DNA of 53,617 nucleotides from the NCBI GenBank assembly GCA_017625935.1, contig JAGALA010000057.1:1-53617 (forward strand), in the 5' to 3' direction. Under the pieces are notes generated by a model that saw only the letters and a list, made by a program, of their open reading frames with translations, did no database searches and had not been told where the DNA came from. Shown here in pieces: positions 1-7,537 of the stretch (the stretch's first letter is position 1; the number at the start of each line of letters is the position of its first letter). The stretch comes from Clostridia bacterium (GTDB lineage Bacteria > Bacillota > Clostridia > Oscillospirales > CAG-272). Made by a program: the position numbers and the translations under genes.

Positions 1-156
1 AGCACTTCGAATCACCGGGAAATAAACATTAGAAGCACCGCGTTGAGATGGAATCACTGGTGCATCACATGATTCGTTCTTATGATCTGGTCTAAATGGA
101 TGATGTCCACAACACTTTAAGTCATATAATAGGATTGTCTGTTTAATGGTTAAAAA
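1..156 (-). pseudogene. Startless fragment resembling a DUF1998/DrmB-type protein, cut by the window edge
   Basis: On the minus strand this stretch is open in the same frame as spoIVB, directly after the spoIVB TAA (159-157), and reaches base 1 without a stop. There is no ATG, GTG or TTG start at its head, so as it stands it is a remnant, or the junction of a rearrangement. The translated stretch has a CCGHHPF motif, another Cys about 13 residues later, then QRGASNVYFPV. Cys pairs followed by RGASNVYFP are what I associate with DUF1998 proteins such as DrmB of DISARM defence systems. That link is from memory. In many sporulators spo0A lies just downstream of spoIVB, and it is not seen here. 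The fragment could also reflect assembly of unrelated DNA. Confidence 0.4.
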
Positions 157-1185
157 TTATATTTCCTTGAGCATATTTTCAATGAAAATTCCGTAGCCCG
201 TTGTCGGGTCATTGATTAAAACGTGGGTCACAGCGCCGACGAGTTTGCCGTTTTGAATAACAGGTGAGCCGCTCATTCCTTGCACAATACCGCCCGATAG
301 CTCAAGCAGCTTTTTGTCCGTCACCTTGATTTTGAAGTTTTTTACCCCCGAATTTGAGGTGTCAATATCATAAATTTTAACCTTATAAGTGCCGATTCCG
401 CCGCTGTTTAAGGTGCATTTTATATATGCTTCGCCTTCATTTATCTCGTTTTTAGGGCAAATTTTGATTTTTTCGCTTGTTTTGTAGTTTGAATCATTTG
501 ATAAAACTCCAAAAACGCCCGCGTTACAATTTTTTAGCAGCTTTCCCGTTCTTTTTGATGAGAATGCGCCCTTTAGTTCGCCCGGTGTGCCAACCGTTCC
601 CTTGATAACGCCGTTGATTTTGACGTCCATTACAGCGCCCTGCGTAAACACGGTGGGCTTTCCGCTTGACGTGTCTGAAATTGCGTGTCCTAAGCCGCCA
701 AAGCTTCCTGTTTCGGGGTCAATGAAGGTTACTGTGCCGATGCCTGCCGTTGAATCCTTGATGAAAATTCCTGTTTTGTACCGTCCGTCATCCCTTGAAT
801 ATTTTGGTTTTACGTTAAAGGTTAGCTCCTTGCCGTTTCTTCGCGCCACAAGCTTTATTGTGTTTGCGCCTGCCTTGTCAATTTCCTTTATAAAGGACTC
901 AATTGTGGTAACTCGCACGCCGTTTACGTGAGTTATAATATCTCCCTCGCGAAGCCCTGCCAAATATGCGCTTGATGCATTTTTTCCCTTGGTAGCATTG
1001 AACTTGACAACGGTAAGCCCGGGCGAGGAAATTTTTACGCCAAATGGCATTCCGCCTGTGCAAAGCTCAATTTCGTCCAAATTTTTGATATCACGCGCAT
1101 AAGTAGTAATTGAAAAGGTAGGTACAAATAATAAAATTGCAAGCAAAACGACTGAAAGCGTCCTTAATTTCACTTTGTTTTGCAT
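157..1185 (-). CDS. spoIVB: SpoIVB serine peptidase (S55 family)
   Basis: SpoIVB is made in the forespore, secreted across the inner forespore membrane, and cleaves SpoIVFA to trigger pro-sigma-K processing in the mother cell. This 342-residue protein has an N-terminal signal anchor (about residues 8-28), a PDZ domain (about 50-125; GLREGDII at 77-84) and a C-terminal S55 peptidase domain. The likely catalytic His is in GLGHAI (H167) and the catalytic Ser in GMSGSP (S305), followed by the family-typical GAVTHV and GYGIFIE. The ATG follows AAAGGA at normal spacing. The length is slightly short for the family but the domains are complete. It stands alone on the minus strand, without recN before it or spo0A after it. 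Confidence 0.95.
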   Translation of the reverse strand: MQNKVKLRTLSVVLLAILLFVPTFSITTYARDIKNLDEIELCTGGMPFGVKISSPGLTVVKFNATKGKNASSAYLAGLREGDIITHVNGVRVTTIESFIKEIDKAGANTIKLVARRNGKELTFNVKPKYSRDDGRYKTGIFIKDSTAGIGTVTFIDPETGSFGGLGHAISDTSSGKPTVFTQGAVMDVKINGVIKGTVGTPGELKGAFSSKRTGKLLKNCNAGVFGVLSNDSNYKTSEKIKICPKNEINEGEAYIKCTLNSGGIGTYKVKIYDIDTSNSGVKNFKIKVTDKKLLELSGGIVQGMSGSPVIQNGKLVGAVTHVLINDPTTGYGIFIENMLKEI

Positions 1186-1217
1186 TTTTTAATTCCTTTC
1201 ATATTTGTACAATATTA

Positions 1218-1245
1218 ATTTATGTAGCTTTGAAGTAAATATGAA
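1218..1245 (-). promoter_or_regulatory. Possible forespore-type promoter of spoIVB
   Basis: On the minus strand TTCATA (1245-1240) is followed after 15 bases by CATAAAT (1224-1218), about 33 bases before the spoIVB start. This loosely resembles sigma-F/sigma-G promoters, whose -10 elements contain CATA and which drive spoIVB in known sporulators. The match is weak and spacing for sigma-G is usually longer, so this is only a suggestion. Confidence 0.25.
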
Positions 1246-1288
1246 TAACAAAATTATTAGGGCGTGAAATAAAATGCCAAACAATTTA

Positions 1289-1332
1289 TTGAATTATTAA
1301 AAATATTGTGATATAATGTTAGCAGACTAACA
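1289..1332 (+). promoter_or_regulatory. marR promoter with palindromic operator
   Basis: TTGAAT (1289-1294) and TATAAT (1312-1317) are separated by exactly 17 bases, a good sigma-A promoter. Starting on the last base of the -10 box is a perfect inverted repeat TGTTAG-N4-CTAACA (1317-1332), which covers the probable transcription start. MarR regulators commonly bind such palindromes and repress their own gene, and GTTAG half-sites are known for MepR-type members. Autorepression is inferred. Confidence 0.7.
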
Positions 1333-1347
1333 AATTTGGAGAATAAA

Positions 1348-1782
1348 ATGAAGATTCAAGAGAACTACGATATTTCGCCGCTTGCGTTAATAAGATGGGT
1401 AAATAGCGAATACGAGGAGCATATTGGAAACGAAACAAAAGGAAACAAAATTCTAAATCAACGTGCGGTACGCTCAATTTTGAAAATTTTGACAATTAAA
1501 AACGGTATAAACCAAAACGAGCTTGCACGCGAGGTGCATCTTAAAAGCTCGACGGTGAGTGTGGCACTTGGTGAAATGGAGAAGCACGGATACGTTGTGC
1601 GCCGCCCATCGGAGAACGATATGCGTAAAATTAACGTATATATCACCTCAAAGGGCTACGATTTGAAGAAGGAAATTGATGGAATTGTTGAAGAGGTTGA
1701 GAAAAAAATGCTTGCCGCGCTTTCCGAGAGTGAAAAAGCGAATTTGAAAAATTATCTATTAAAAATTATCGATAATATATAA
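1348..1782 (+). CDS. MarR-family transcriptional regulator
   Basis: A 144-residue winged-helix regulator. The DNA-binding part is clear around residues 50-100: NQNELAREVHLKSSTVSVAL is the recognition-helix region, followed by a wing containing RRPSENDMRKINVYIT. MarR dimers usually repress their own gene and a neighbouring efflux, stress or metabolic gene and release DNA on binding a small ligand. The start is the ATG at 1348, because GGAG (1338-1341) lies 6 bases upstream; the in-frame TTG at 1336 overlaps that SD. A palindrome on the promoter suggests autoregulation. No obvious target gene is adjacent: the next gene is convergent and spoIVB is divergent. Ligand and regulon are unknown. Confidence 0.9.
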   Translation: MKIQENYDISPLALIRWVNSEYEEHIGNETKGNKILNQRAVRSILKILTIKNGINQNELAREVHLKSSTVSVALGEMEKHGYVVRRPSENDMRKINVYITSKGYDLKKEIDGIVEEVEKKMLAALSESEKANLKNYLLKIIDNI

Positions 1783-1815
1783 AAAAGACTGCCATTTTTG
1801 AAGCAGTCTTTTTAT
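1782..1815. terminator. Bidirectional terminator between marR and the convergent small gene
   Basis: An 11-base-pair hairpin (AAAAAGACTGC / GCAGTCTTTTT, loop of 10) starts on the last base of the marR stop codon. It has T tracts on both strands, so it can end the plus-strand marR transcript and the minus-strand transcript of the neighbouring gene. Confidence 0.8.
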
Positions 1816-1820
1816 TTTTA

Positions 1821-2102
1821 TTACTTGTCTTCCTTAATAACCTGATCAAGCCAAATGCCGCCCAAGTCAAGCGCCTCAAAAAGGTCCTTTTTGAATGCTT
1901 GCTTACCCTTAACAATCTTGTTTCTGTCATTGGTGTGGCAAATTTGAACCATAATCATATTTGGATTTTCGCTTGCATCCTTTGCCAAAATATTAAGTGT
2001 TAAGATATATTTCTCATTTAGGTCGCCATAGCAAAGAACGTCACCGTCTCTTACAAGAGGAAGCCCTTTATAGAGAACGTACTGATTCTTGTTTAACTCC
2101 AT
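1821..2102 (-). CDS. Conserved-looking small protein of unknown function
   Basis: A 93-residue soluble protein that I do not recognise. The start at 2102 is chosen because the SD-like AAAGGCGG sits just upstream; the longer frame to 2162 would add an unconvincing hydrophobic leader. The sequence opens with LNKNQYVLYKGLPLVRDGD, continues with a beta-rich pattern including YILTLNILAKD and MIMVQICHTND, and ends in an acidic helix. There is no signal peptide, membrane segment or cysteine cluster. It lies about 80 bases downstream of spoIIIAH on the same strand, so it may be read from the spoIIIA operon at low level, but nothing ties it to sporulation. Confidence 0.6.
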   Translation of the reverse strand: MELNKNQYVLYKGLPLVRDGDVLCYGDLNEKYILTLNILAKDASENPNMIMVQICHTNDRNKIVKGKQAFKKDLFEALDLGGIWLDQVIKEDK

Positions 2103-2181
2103 ATCGATACCGCCTTTCAATCTCAATATGTATATAATACAATAAAAAAGAGAATTTGTCAAGCGCGATGGGGCTTAAACC

Positions 2182-2745
2182 TTAATTTTTTTCGATAATC
2201 TTAAGCTCTGTTGGTAAAATACCGCTTTGCTCGTATACGATTTCATTAATTTGGGCAACCTCGCTTGCAAGCAAGCCGTCGGTTTGAACTATAACTGTTG
2301 CTTTTCCGTCGGAAATAACGGCGATGCATTCTTCAAAGCCCTTTGCCTCGATAAGTGTTTCAATGTTTGACTCGTTTTCGATATCCTTTGCAATCTGTGC
2401 TATATCGTCAAGCGCCGCTTGAACCGATTCGGGAAGTGCGTTTTCACTTTTAGCAACGGTTTGCAAAACCTCAAGCGCCTCGTCTCTTGCTTGCTGACGG
2501 GAAAGCGCGGTTTGTGAGAAATAATCGGATGCCATTGGGTCGTTTTGTAAAATGTCGTTAAGGTTTGTGTCGTTTATGTCCATGTCAACGTCAGTATCGC
2601 GGTCGTAAACGCCGTTTCTGTATAAAACGTAGTTTACGCAAACTGCAACGCCGATGAGCATTACCGCACCGATGATTATCAGGTTGCGCTTGCCGACCTT
2701 TTTGAAAAATGATTTAAATTTGTTGAATTTTGACTCTGTGCTCAT
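2182..2745 (-). CDS. spoIIIAH: SpoIIIAH, stage III sporulation channel protein
   Basis: SpoIIIAH sits in the mother-cell membrane around the forespore and its extracellular ring-forming domain binds SpoIIQ across the intermembrane space, forming the feeding-tube channel. This 187-residue protein has the expected basic N-terminus, one membrane segment (about residues 22-43), an acidic linker, and a C-terminal domain whose AKDIENESNIETLIEAKGFEECIAVI pattern fits the family. It is the last gene of the spoIIIA operon, about 60 bases after spoIIIAG. SpoIIQ itself is not in this window. Confidence 0.92.
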   Translation of the reverse strand: MSTESKFNKFKSFFKKVGKRNLIIIGAVMLIGVAVCVNYVLYRNGVYDRDTDVDMDINDTNLNDILQNDPMASDYFSQTALSRQQARDEALEVLQTVAKSENALPESVQAALDDIAQIAKDIENESNIETLIEAKGFEECIAVISDGKATVIVQTDGLLASEVAQINEIVYEQSGILPTELKIIEKN

Positions 2746-2806
2746 AAATTAAATCTCCTATTTTTTATTACATTAAATTTATATTTCAAGCTTGCTTAAA
2801 ATATGA

Positions 2807-3241
2807 CTAACCGTAGCTAACAATTTCTATTCGGTTTGTCGGAATTCCAAGATAAGCGGAAATAAGCCTTGTTAATTTGTTCTTTACGTAGTCGTTATCG
2901 CCATTTGTACAGGCGATAGCCACACCGCGCACGTAAGGGTAAATTTCCATGCTTGCGCTTGTGTTTTCCTTACCAATGAGCGATAGAGACCTTTCATCAC
3001 TTGAATACAGCTTTTCTTGTGAGGAATCAAGCGTGATTATTACGTTTACGTTATGGATTCCGTCAACACTTAAAAGAAATTTCTCCAATTTTTCTTCAAG
3101 CGCTTTTGTGTATTCCTCACACGAAAATTCGCCGTCGTAACTTTTGGGGGATTTGGATTTTAACGTACTGAATAATATTAAACCTACGCCGAGGAGCAAA
3201 AGCCCGACTACTATAATTTTGTTTTTATGTTTTTTTATCAT
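2807..3241 (-). CDS. spoIIIAG: SpoIIIAG, stage III sporulation channel ring protein
   Basis: SpoIIIAG forms a large multimeric ring in the mother-cell/forespore channel. This copy has 144 residues: a single membrane segment (about residues 8-24), a short linker and a ring-building-motif domain with VNVIITLDSS, VRGVAIACTNGDN and LTRLISAYLGIPTNRIEI, all typical. It is shorter than Bacillus versions, mainly in the linker and a central insertion. It begins one base after the stop of spoIIIAF, so the two are probably translationally coupled. Confidence 0.93.
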   Translation of the reverse strand: MIKKHKNKIIVVGLLLLGVGLILFSTLKSKSPKSYDGEFSCEEYTKALEEKLEKFLLSVDGIHNVNVIITLDSSQEKLYSSDERSLSLIGKENTSASMEIYPYVRGVAIACTNGDNDYVKNKLTRLISAYLGIPTNRIEIVSYG

Positions 3242-3242
3242 T

Positions 3243-3728
3243 TTATTTTCGTTTTACCTCGATTTCCGAGCTTACCATATTGCTAAGATACTTTTCTATC
3301 GCATCAGCGTCGCTCCAAGAAGCTTTTCCCGTAATATATACGTAAATTTTTTCAATTTTTATTTCGTCAATTTCGTCTTGATTTAAAATTATTTCAACCG
3401 AAACCTCATTTTTGTCAAATTTGTATTTATCAATAACCAAATCCTTGATGCCTTTTTCGATGCGCGCTTTGCTTGTGCCTATTATAATATCGTTGGTTGA
3501 ATCGATTTTATCTTGAATGAAAACACCCTCGAAGAAGCTTGAAACTGTACTTTTCAGCTCGCTTACAGAGGTTAATGCTGCAATCAGAGGTTGAAGCAGA
3601 GATAGCGTGCAGACAATTGTCACCAAAAACAATACGTATTTTTTGACCTTGCTTTTTTTAGAGACGAGGGAGTTTATTATGCCGCCGACAAGGGAGGCTG
3701 TCAAAACGGTAAACGCGAAATTTTTCAT
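3243..3728 (-). CDS. spoIIIAF: SpoIIIAF, stage III sporulation membrane protein
   Basis: A 161-residue channel component with two N-terminal membrane segments (about residues 5-20 and 28-50) and an extracellular ring-building domain, required for sigma-G activity in the forespore. The start at 3728 is chosen because GAGGTGGG lies just before it and because its ATGA overlaps the spoIIIAE stop by 4 bases, a coupling arrangement. The longer upstream frame only reads into spoIIIAE. The C-terminal region with DEIDEIKIEKIYVYI is typical. Confidence 0.9.
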   Translation of the reverse strand: MKNFAFTVLTASLVGGIINSLVSKKSKVKKYVLFLVTIVCTLSLLQPLIAALTSVSELKSTVSSFFEGVFIQDKIDSTNDIIIGTSKARIEKGIKDLVIDKYKFDKNEVSVEIILNQDEIDEIKIEKIYVYITGKASWSDADAIEKYLSNMVSSEIEVKRK

Positions 3729-4861
3729 AGTCCCACCTCGACTGTGCTTTTTAAAAATACCGTGATTGCAATAATAAATAGAACCGATGAGCAAGCTACA
3801 AGTGTTAAAAAGTACGTGCAAAGCGAGTCGGCTTCCTCTAAAATACCGCTTTCTTTGTTGTTCAGAAGTGATTTTGAAATAGAGGAAAGCAAGCCGAATG
3901 AGATTTTATTTAGTATTAAATAAATAATGATAGGTAGAACGATAAGAAGAACGATAAGAATGCCAAGCACACCGCACGAGCCTTTTATAATCCCAATGCT
4001 TGAGGATACCGTTCTTAATGATTCGTTTACCGATGCTCCAACCAGAGGGACGAAGCTGCTTATTGCAAATCTTGCGGTTTTGAGCGAGAGTGTGTCCGCG
4101 CCCTGTGCCAAAACGTTTTTGAGCGAAAAAACGAAGGTGAAAATTGACATAATAAAAACCGTAACTGAGGTAAAGGTTGTGCGCGTTACCCTTGAAATTG
4201 CACCAAACTCGTACCCGCCCATTGATTTTATGCAGGAAAAGATCATAGAAAGCTTAATTAATGGGAACATCAGCTTAACAAGGCAAGTATCTATAACGGC
4301 AACAAAAAGCATCATCGAGGTGTTTAGTAGCATTGCGCTTGAAATTTTTCCGCTCATTATCTCGACAGTTGTCATAATAGGCACAAACGCGTTCATCGAT
4401 TCGCAAAGCGTGCCAAGATATGTGCTGACGTAATTACCAATTGAGGAAATTAAGCCGTAAACGCTGAGTGATAATATGCACGAGGAGCAAAACTCAAAGG
4501 CAAATTTGATGCTTTCATTTCCAAAGGATGCAGACATCATATGGAAAATTGATGAAATGATAATTAAAATCAAGACAGACACGAATGACTTTAGTGTGGC
4601 ATCAAGTCCAAAAAATAAATAATCTAATATGTAGTCTAAAATTTTCTTTTCATTTAATAGATCGCTATTTTGCAATGAAAAATCACCGTTTTCTGCATCA
4701 CTCGGTAAATATTCAAGCACGTAGGGCGGGAGCGACGAATAAAAATCCGACAGCTCGTCCTCAATTTCACCCTTAACCTCGTCGTTTATTTCGGCTGCTG
4801 ATAAAGAAAGCGGCGCGCAAAGAAGTAATAGCGTTAAAATTATAAATAATATTCTTTTCAT
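3725..4861 (-). CDS. spoIIIAE: SpoIIIAE, multispan sporulation membrane protein
   Basis: The largest polytopic component of the SpoIIIA complex, 378 residues. It has a cleavable-looking signal sequence (about 1-22, ending SLSAAE), an acidic extracellular stretch, then about seven hydrophobic segments. Motifs such as YLGTLCESMNAFVPIMTTV and LNTSMMLFVAVIDTCLVKLMFPLIKL match the family as I know it. SpoIIIAE is thought to form part of the transport path between mother cell and forespore. It lies one base after the spoIIIAD stop and overlaps spoIIIAF by 4 bases. Confidence 0.93.
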   Translation of the reverse strand: MKRILFIILTLLLLCAPLSLSAAEINDEVKGEIEDELSDFYSSLPPYVLEYLPSDAENGDFSLQNSDLLNEKKILDYILDYLFFGLDATLKSFVSVLILIIISSIFHMMSASFGNESIKFAFEFCSSCILSLSVYGLISSIGNYVSTYLGTLCESMNAFVPIMTTVEIMSGKISSAMLLNTSMMLFVAVIDTCLVKLMFPLIKLSMIFSCIKSMGGYEFGAISRVTRTTFTSVTVFIMSIFTFVFSLKNVLAQGADTLSLKTARFAISSFVPLVGASVNESLRTVSSSIGIIKGSCGVLGILIVLLIVLPIIIYLILNKISFGLLSSISKSLLNNKESGILEEADSLCTYFLTLVACSSVLFIIAITVFLKSTVEVGL

Positions 4862-4862
4862 A

Positions 4863-5246
4863 TTATTTTATTATCCCCTCGCAAAGCTTGAAGAGGTTTT
4901 TTATAAGCGGAATTGAGATAACAAGGATTTCCGCCTTTCCAAAAAGCTCAACTCGCTCGCCGAGAGCACTCTCACCGGCGTCACGACATATATCGGCTGT
5001 GATTTGAACTATAAGCGCGATGCAGAGCGCCTTTACTAAAGTAGGCAAATATGAATATACAACGGTGTTTTTCGATATTTCATCGATAAAAGAAAGTAGC
5101 GGTGTGACCAGGGCAAGAGATAGAATGGAGATGCCAACTGTTATAGCTATTCTTATAAGAAGGGTATATTCGCTTTTCAGATTTTTGAAAACAATGCAAA
5201 TAATTAATGCGCACAGAACTAAGCCGCAAATTTTTAATTCGTTCAT
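4863..5246 (-). CDS. spoIIIAD: SpoIIIAD, sporulation membrane protein
   Basis: A 127-residue integral membrane protein of the SpoIIIA complex with about three to four hydrophobic helices. The motif AEILVISIPLIKNLFKLCEGI at the C-terminus and the central IVQITADICRDAGESALGE region are characteristic. The ATG at 5246 overlaps the last base of the spoIIIAC stop (TGATG), which favours it over the TTG one codon earlier. Confidence 0.92.
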   Translation of the reverse strand: MNELKICGLVLCALIICIVFKNLKSEYTLLIRIAITVGISILSLALVTPLLSFIDEISKNTVVYSYLPTLVKALCIALIVQITADICRDAGESALGERVELFGKAEILVISIPLIKNLFKLCEGIIK

Positions 5247-5440
5247 CAAAAGCTAAAAACGCGCGATATTAGAGAGAGAAGTCCGTCAAGCTCGGAAATT
5301 ATCAAAATCATAACAATGATTATGCCTGCGATAGAAAGAAGCGTTGCTTGCTCGTCCCGTCCGCTTTTAGATAGAATTTGACAACCAAGGGAAATTAAGA
5401 GTCCTATCCCCGTTATTTTTAAAATTAGCGAAATATCCAT
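5246..5440 (-). CDS. spoIIIAC: SpoIIIAC, small sporulation membrane protein
   Basis: A 64-residue protein with two membrane helices, the normal size for SpoIIIAC. The motif ISLGCQILSKSGRDEQATLLSIAG is highly typical. It lies between spoIIIAB and spoIIIAD in the standard order and overlaps spoIIIAD by one base. Confidence 0.93.
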   Translation of the reverse strand: MDISLILKITGIGLLISLGCQILSKSGRDEQATLLSIAGIIIVMILIISELDGLLSLISRVFSF

Positions 5441-5455
5441 TTAATCTCCTGTGTT

Positions 5456-5890
5456 TTATACTAAAAATATTATTGTGGTTGCACCGAAAAACAATGACAT
5501 AGCGCGAAAAATCTTTATTTTGCTTGGTAGCTCGTAAGAGGCTTTTGTGTAGACGTCTTGAAAATAGCTGATATAGTAATTCGACAGGTCTATTTGTTCC
5601 TTTTTATAGCCCTTGCCAAGAGAGGCGAAATATGTATTCAGTTGTTCATCATCCTTCCCGAATAATTTTGGCGCAGCTTTGCTCGATATGATGTCGGATA
5701 TATATTTTGCTTCAAAGCTTGCGAATATTTTATCTATTGGCGTGGAAAAATATTCAATTTGATTTTTCGCATATTTTATAAAATCTATTATTTCTGCGTA
5801 TTTATAAAGCTTGTTTTTTAAGCTTTTTTCGTAAAAATAAGCACAGCTAACCGACGAGATAAGTATTAAAAAGCAACCGAGAATTTTCAT
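5456..5890 (-). CDS. spoIIIAB: SpoIIIAB, sporulation membrane protein
   Basis: A 144-residue SpoIIIA-complex protein with a hydrophobic helix at each end (about residues 3-18 and 128-143) and a helical cytoplasmic region between. The family resembles the GspF platform proteins of type II secretion and is thought to partner the SpoIIIAA ATPase. This copy is shorter than the roughly 170 residues common in Bacillus, with the middle reduced. Its ATG overlaps the spoIIIAA stop by 4 bases. Confidence 0.88.
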   Translation of the reverse strand: MKILGCFLILISSVSCAYFYEKSLKNKLYKYAEIIDFIKYAKNQIEYFSTPIDKIFASFEAKYISDIISSKAAPKLFGKDDEQLNTYFASLGKGYKKEQIDLSNYYISYFQDVYTKASYELPSKIKIFRAMSLFFGATTIIFLV

Positions 5891-6810
5891 AAATTTTTTA
5901 TGCTTTCACTTGTGTCAAGTGAAAATTTGTATCTTTTTTCACCATTATTTCTGCTTACCCCGACGTAATAATCAAAGGTTTCGCTCTCAATTAGGTCTTT
6001 TAATATTTCCTTGCGCTTAAGCTCGTTTAGCGTGTCGGCGTGGGTTGTTGCAATCAGCTTAACACCTGCGTGGGCAGCTTTCATTATTGCGCTTGACTCA
6101 TCTTCGTTTGAAATTTCATCGCAAATAATCAGCTCGGGTGTCATGCTCCTTGTGGCAAGCTCAATTCCAAGCCCCTTCGGATATGATGAAAAGACGTCGC
6201 AGCTCAAGCTCTTCATAAACGGTGTAATTATTTCGTTCCGAGAATCGATAACGGAGAAGCGAATGAGCGAAGCATCACAGCTCAGCTTTAAAATCAGGTC
6301 GCGCAAAATTGAGGTTTTGCCAACACCCGGCAAGGAATAAATTAATACTGATGAGGTAAAATTGCTTCTTTTCAGTAAGTGGTAAACATATTCTCCCGCA
6401 TTGTTGATTTTTTGCGGAATCCTTATATTTATTGAGGATATTTCCTTAACCCCGATAATTTCACCGTTTTCTAAAATTGCAGCTCCAGAGACTCCTGCAC
6501 GTATGCCACTGCCAATAGGAATATATCCCTCTTTTATAGTGCTTGCATAGGCATAAAGTGAATGATTGCATAAATATTCAAAAATTTCATCTATGTCACT
6601 TTCGCTTACGTATATATCGGATTTTACAGTTTTCCCATCAGCTATTAAGTATATATTGGAGTTTTTCTTTATTCTGATTTCGTTTATAGCCGAGTAGCTT
6701 TCACCTTCGCAAAAATTTCGTATAAACGCGCGGATTTTCATCGGCAGCTTATCAAGAACGTACAAAAAAGAGGTATCCTCAACGATTTTTTCCTTAATTG
6801 ATATTTTCAT
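5887..6810 (-). CDS. spoIIIAA: SpoIIIAA, secretion-type ATPase of the sporulation channel
   Basis: First gene of the spoIIIA operon; 307 residues, the usual length. It is a VirB11/GspE-like ATPase. The N-terminal part includes GYIPIGSGIRAGVSG (96-110), the Walker A is PGVGKT (161-166), and the Walker B is ELIICDEIS in the second half, followed by the family signature HAGVKLIATTHA. It probably energises assembly or transport through the mother-cell channel. AAGGAGA lies about 5 bases before the ATG. In known sporulators sigma-E transcribes the operon; I do not see a convincing sigma-E promoter in the 150 bases upstream. Confidence 0.94.
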   Translation of the reverse strand: MKISIKEKIVEDTSFLYVLDKLPMKIRAFIRNFCEGESYSAINEIRIKKNSNIYLIADGKTVKSDIYVSESDIDEIFEYLCNHSLYAYASTIKEGYIPIGSGIRAGVSGAAILENGEIIGVKEISSINIRIPQKINNAGEYVYHLLKRSNFTSSVLIYSLPGVGKTSILRDLILKLSCDASLIRFSVIDSRNEIITPFMKSLSCDVFSSYPKGLGIELATRSMTPELIICDEISNEDESSAIMKAAHAGVKLIATTHADTLNELKRKEILKDLIESETFDYYVGVSRNNGEKRYKFSLDTSESIKNL

Positions 6811-6892
6811 TGCTTCTCCTTAACTTGTCCTATGCCTGATGGCAACCGAACCGATTAGCTTTCTTGTCAGGCTCAGTAAAGTATATTCAAGA

Positions 6893-6928
6893 AAAATAAA
6901 AAAAGAACGAGTTTTAATTAACTCGTTC
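6893..6928 (-). terminator. Terminator after the DUF4830 gene
   Basis: A 9-base-pair hairpin GAACGAGTT / AACTCGTTC with a TTAATT loop (6905-6928). On the minus strand it is followed by a long T-rich tract (6904 down to 6893), which fits the end of the 6967-7464 transcript and separates it from spoIIIAA. Confidence 0.8.
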
Positions 6929-6966
6929 AGATTATTGAAAATATTTATTTTTTATGCTAAAATAAA

Positions 6967-7464
6967 TTAAGACAATTCATTTGGCATAGAGAAGGTGTGC
7001 AAAAAACCGCGCGAGTCGCTTGAGCATATGTCACCGCCTATTACCTTTCCCTTGAAGGTTAATACGTTTGCGTAAACCGTTCCGCTATAATCAGGATAGT
7101 TTGACACCTCAAAGGTGTAGCGCGTTACGGTCTTTTTTGCGTATTTTGTCAGGTCAAGCCCCTGTTGCTTTTGCAGCTCGTTATACTGGCTCATTATTTT
7201 GTCAAATTCCTTTGGTATCGACACCTCGCACTCGGTAGCGGTTGCTTCCTTGACTGTCCAGCCGTACTGTGACAGGAATTTTTGCGCATCACCCGCGCTT
7301 TTTACGTTATTAAAGGATATATTTTCGTTCATCGCCGCTATTTCCTGCGTTGTATCGACGTTCATTGACGGAATAAAGATTATTAACATAGCAAGCGTTA
7401 AAAGCGAAACCCCGACTATACCAAAGAATTTTACTGTTGATGCTTTAAGAGAATAAACAAACAT
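6967..7464 (-). CDS. DUF4830-domain membrane-anchored protein
   Basis: A 165-residue protein with one N-terminal membrane segment (about residues 12-30) and an outside domain. The pattern is that of DUF4830 proteins, common and uncharacterised in Clostridia: GWTVKEATATECEVSIPKEF, then YNELQKQQGLDLTKYAKK, RYTFEVSNYP, and a C-terminal GKVIGGDICSS...GFLHTF. No catalytic residues are evident. It is monocistronic between its own terminator and a divergent regulator gene. The SD AAAAAGGAGC precedes the ATG. Function is unknown; the position beside spoIIIAA is suggestive only. Confidence 0.75.
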   Translation of the reverse strand: MFVYSLKASTVKFFGIVGVSLLTLAMLIIFIPSMNVDTTQEIAAMNENISFNNVKSAGDAQKFLSQYGWTVKEATATECEVSIPKEFDKIMSQYNELQKQQGLDLTKYAKKTVTRYTFEVSNYPDYSGTVYANVLTFKGKVIGGDICSSDSRGFLHTFSMPNELS

Positions 7465-7481
7465 TTTAAGCTCCTTTTTCC

Positions 7482-7494
7482 TTTACTTAGTAAA
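7482..7494. promoter_or_regulatory. Short perfect palindrome in a divergent intergenic region
   Basis: TTTACT-T-AGTAAA is a perfect palindrome in the 73-base gap between the DUF4830 gene (minus) and the orphan regulator gene (plus), 18 bases upstream of the former. It could be an operator, possibly for the adjacent regulator, but no binding data or family site supports this. Confidence 0.3.
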
Positions 7495-7537
7495 ATCTAT
7501 TAAAAAGGGCTTAAAAATATACCAAAAGGAATAAAAA

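Noticed and set aside
587..931. 114-residue plus-strand frame inside spoIVB
   Set aside because: It is the antisense of a well-supported gene, without an SD or family features.
6811..6900. sigma-E promoter before spoIIIAA
   Set aside because: Expected from biology, but no sequence here matches both the -35 and -10 elements at proper spacing.
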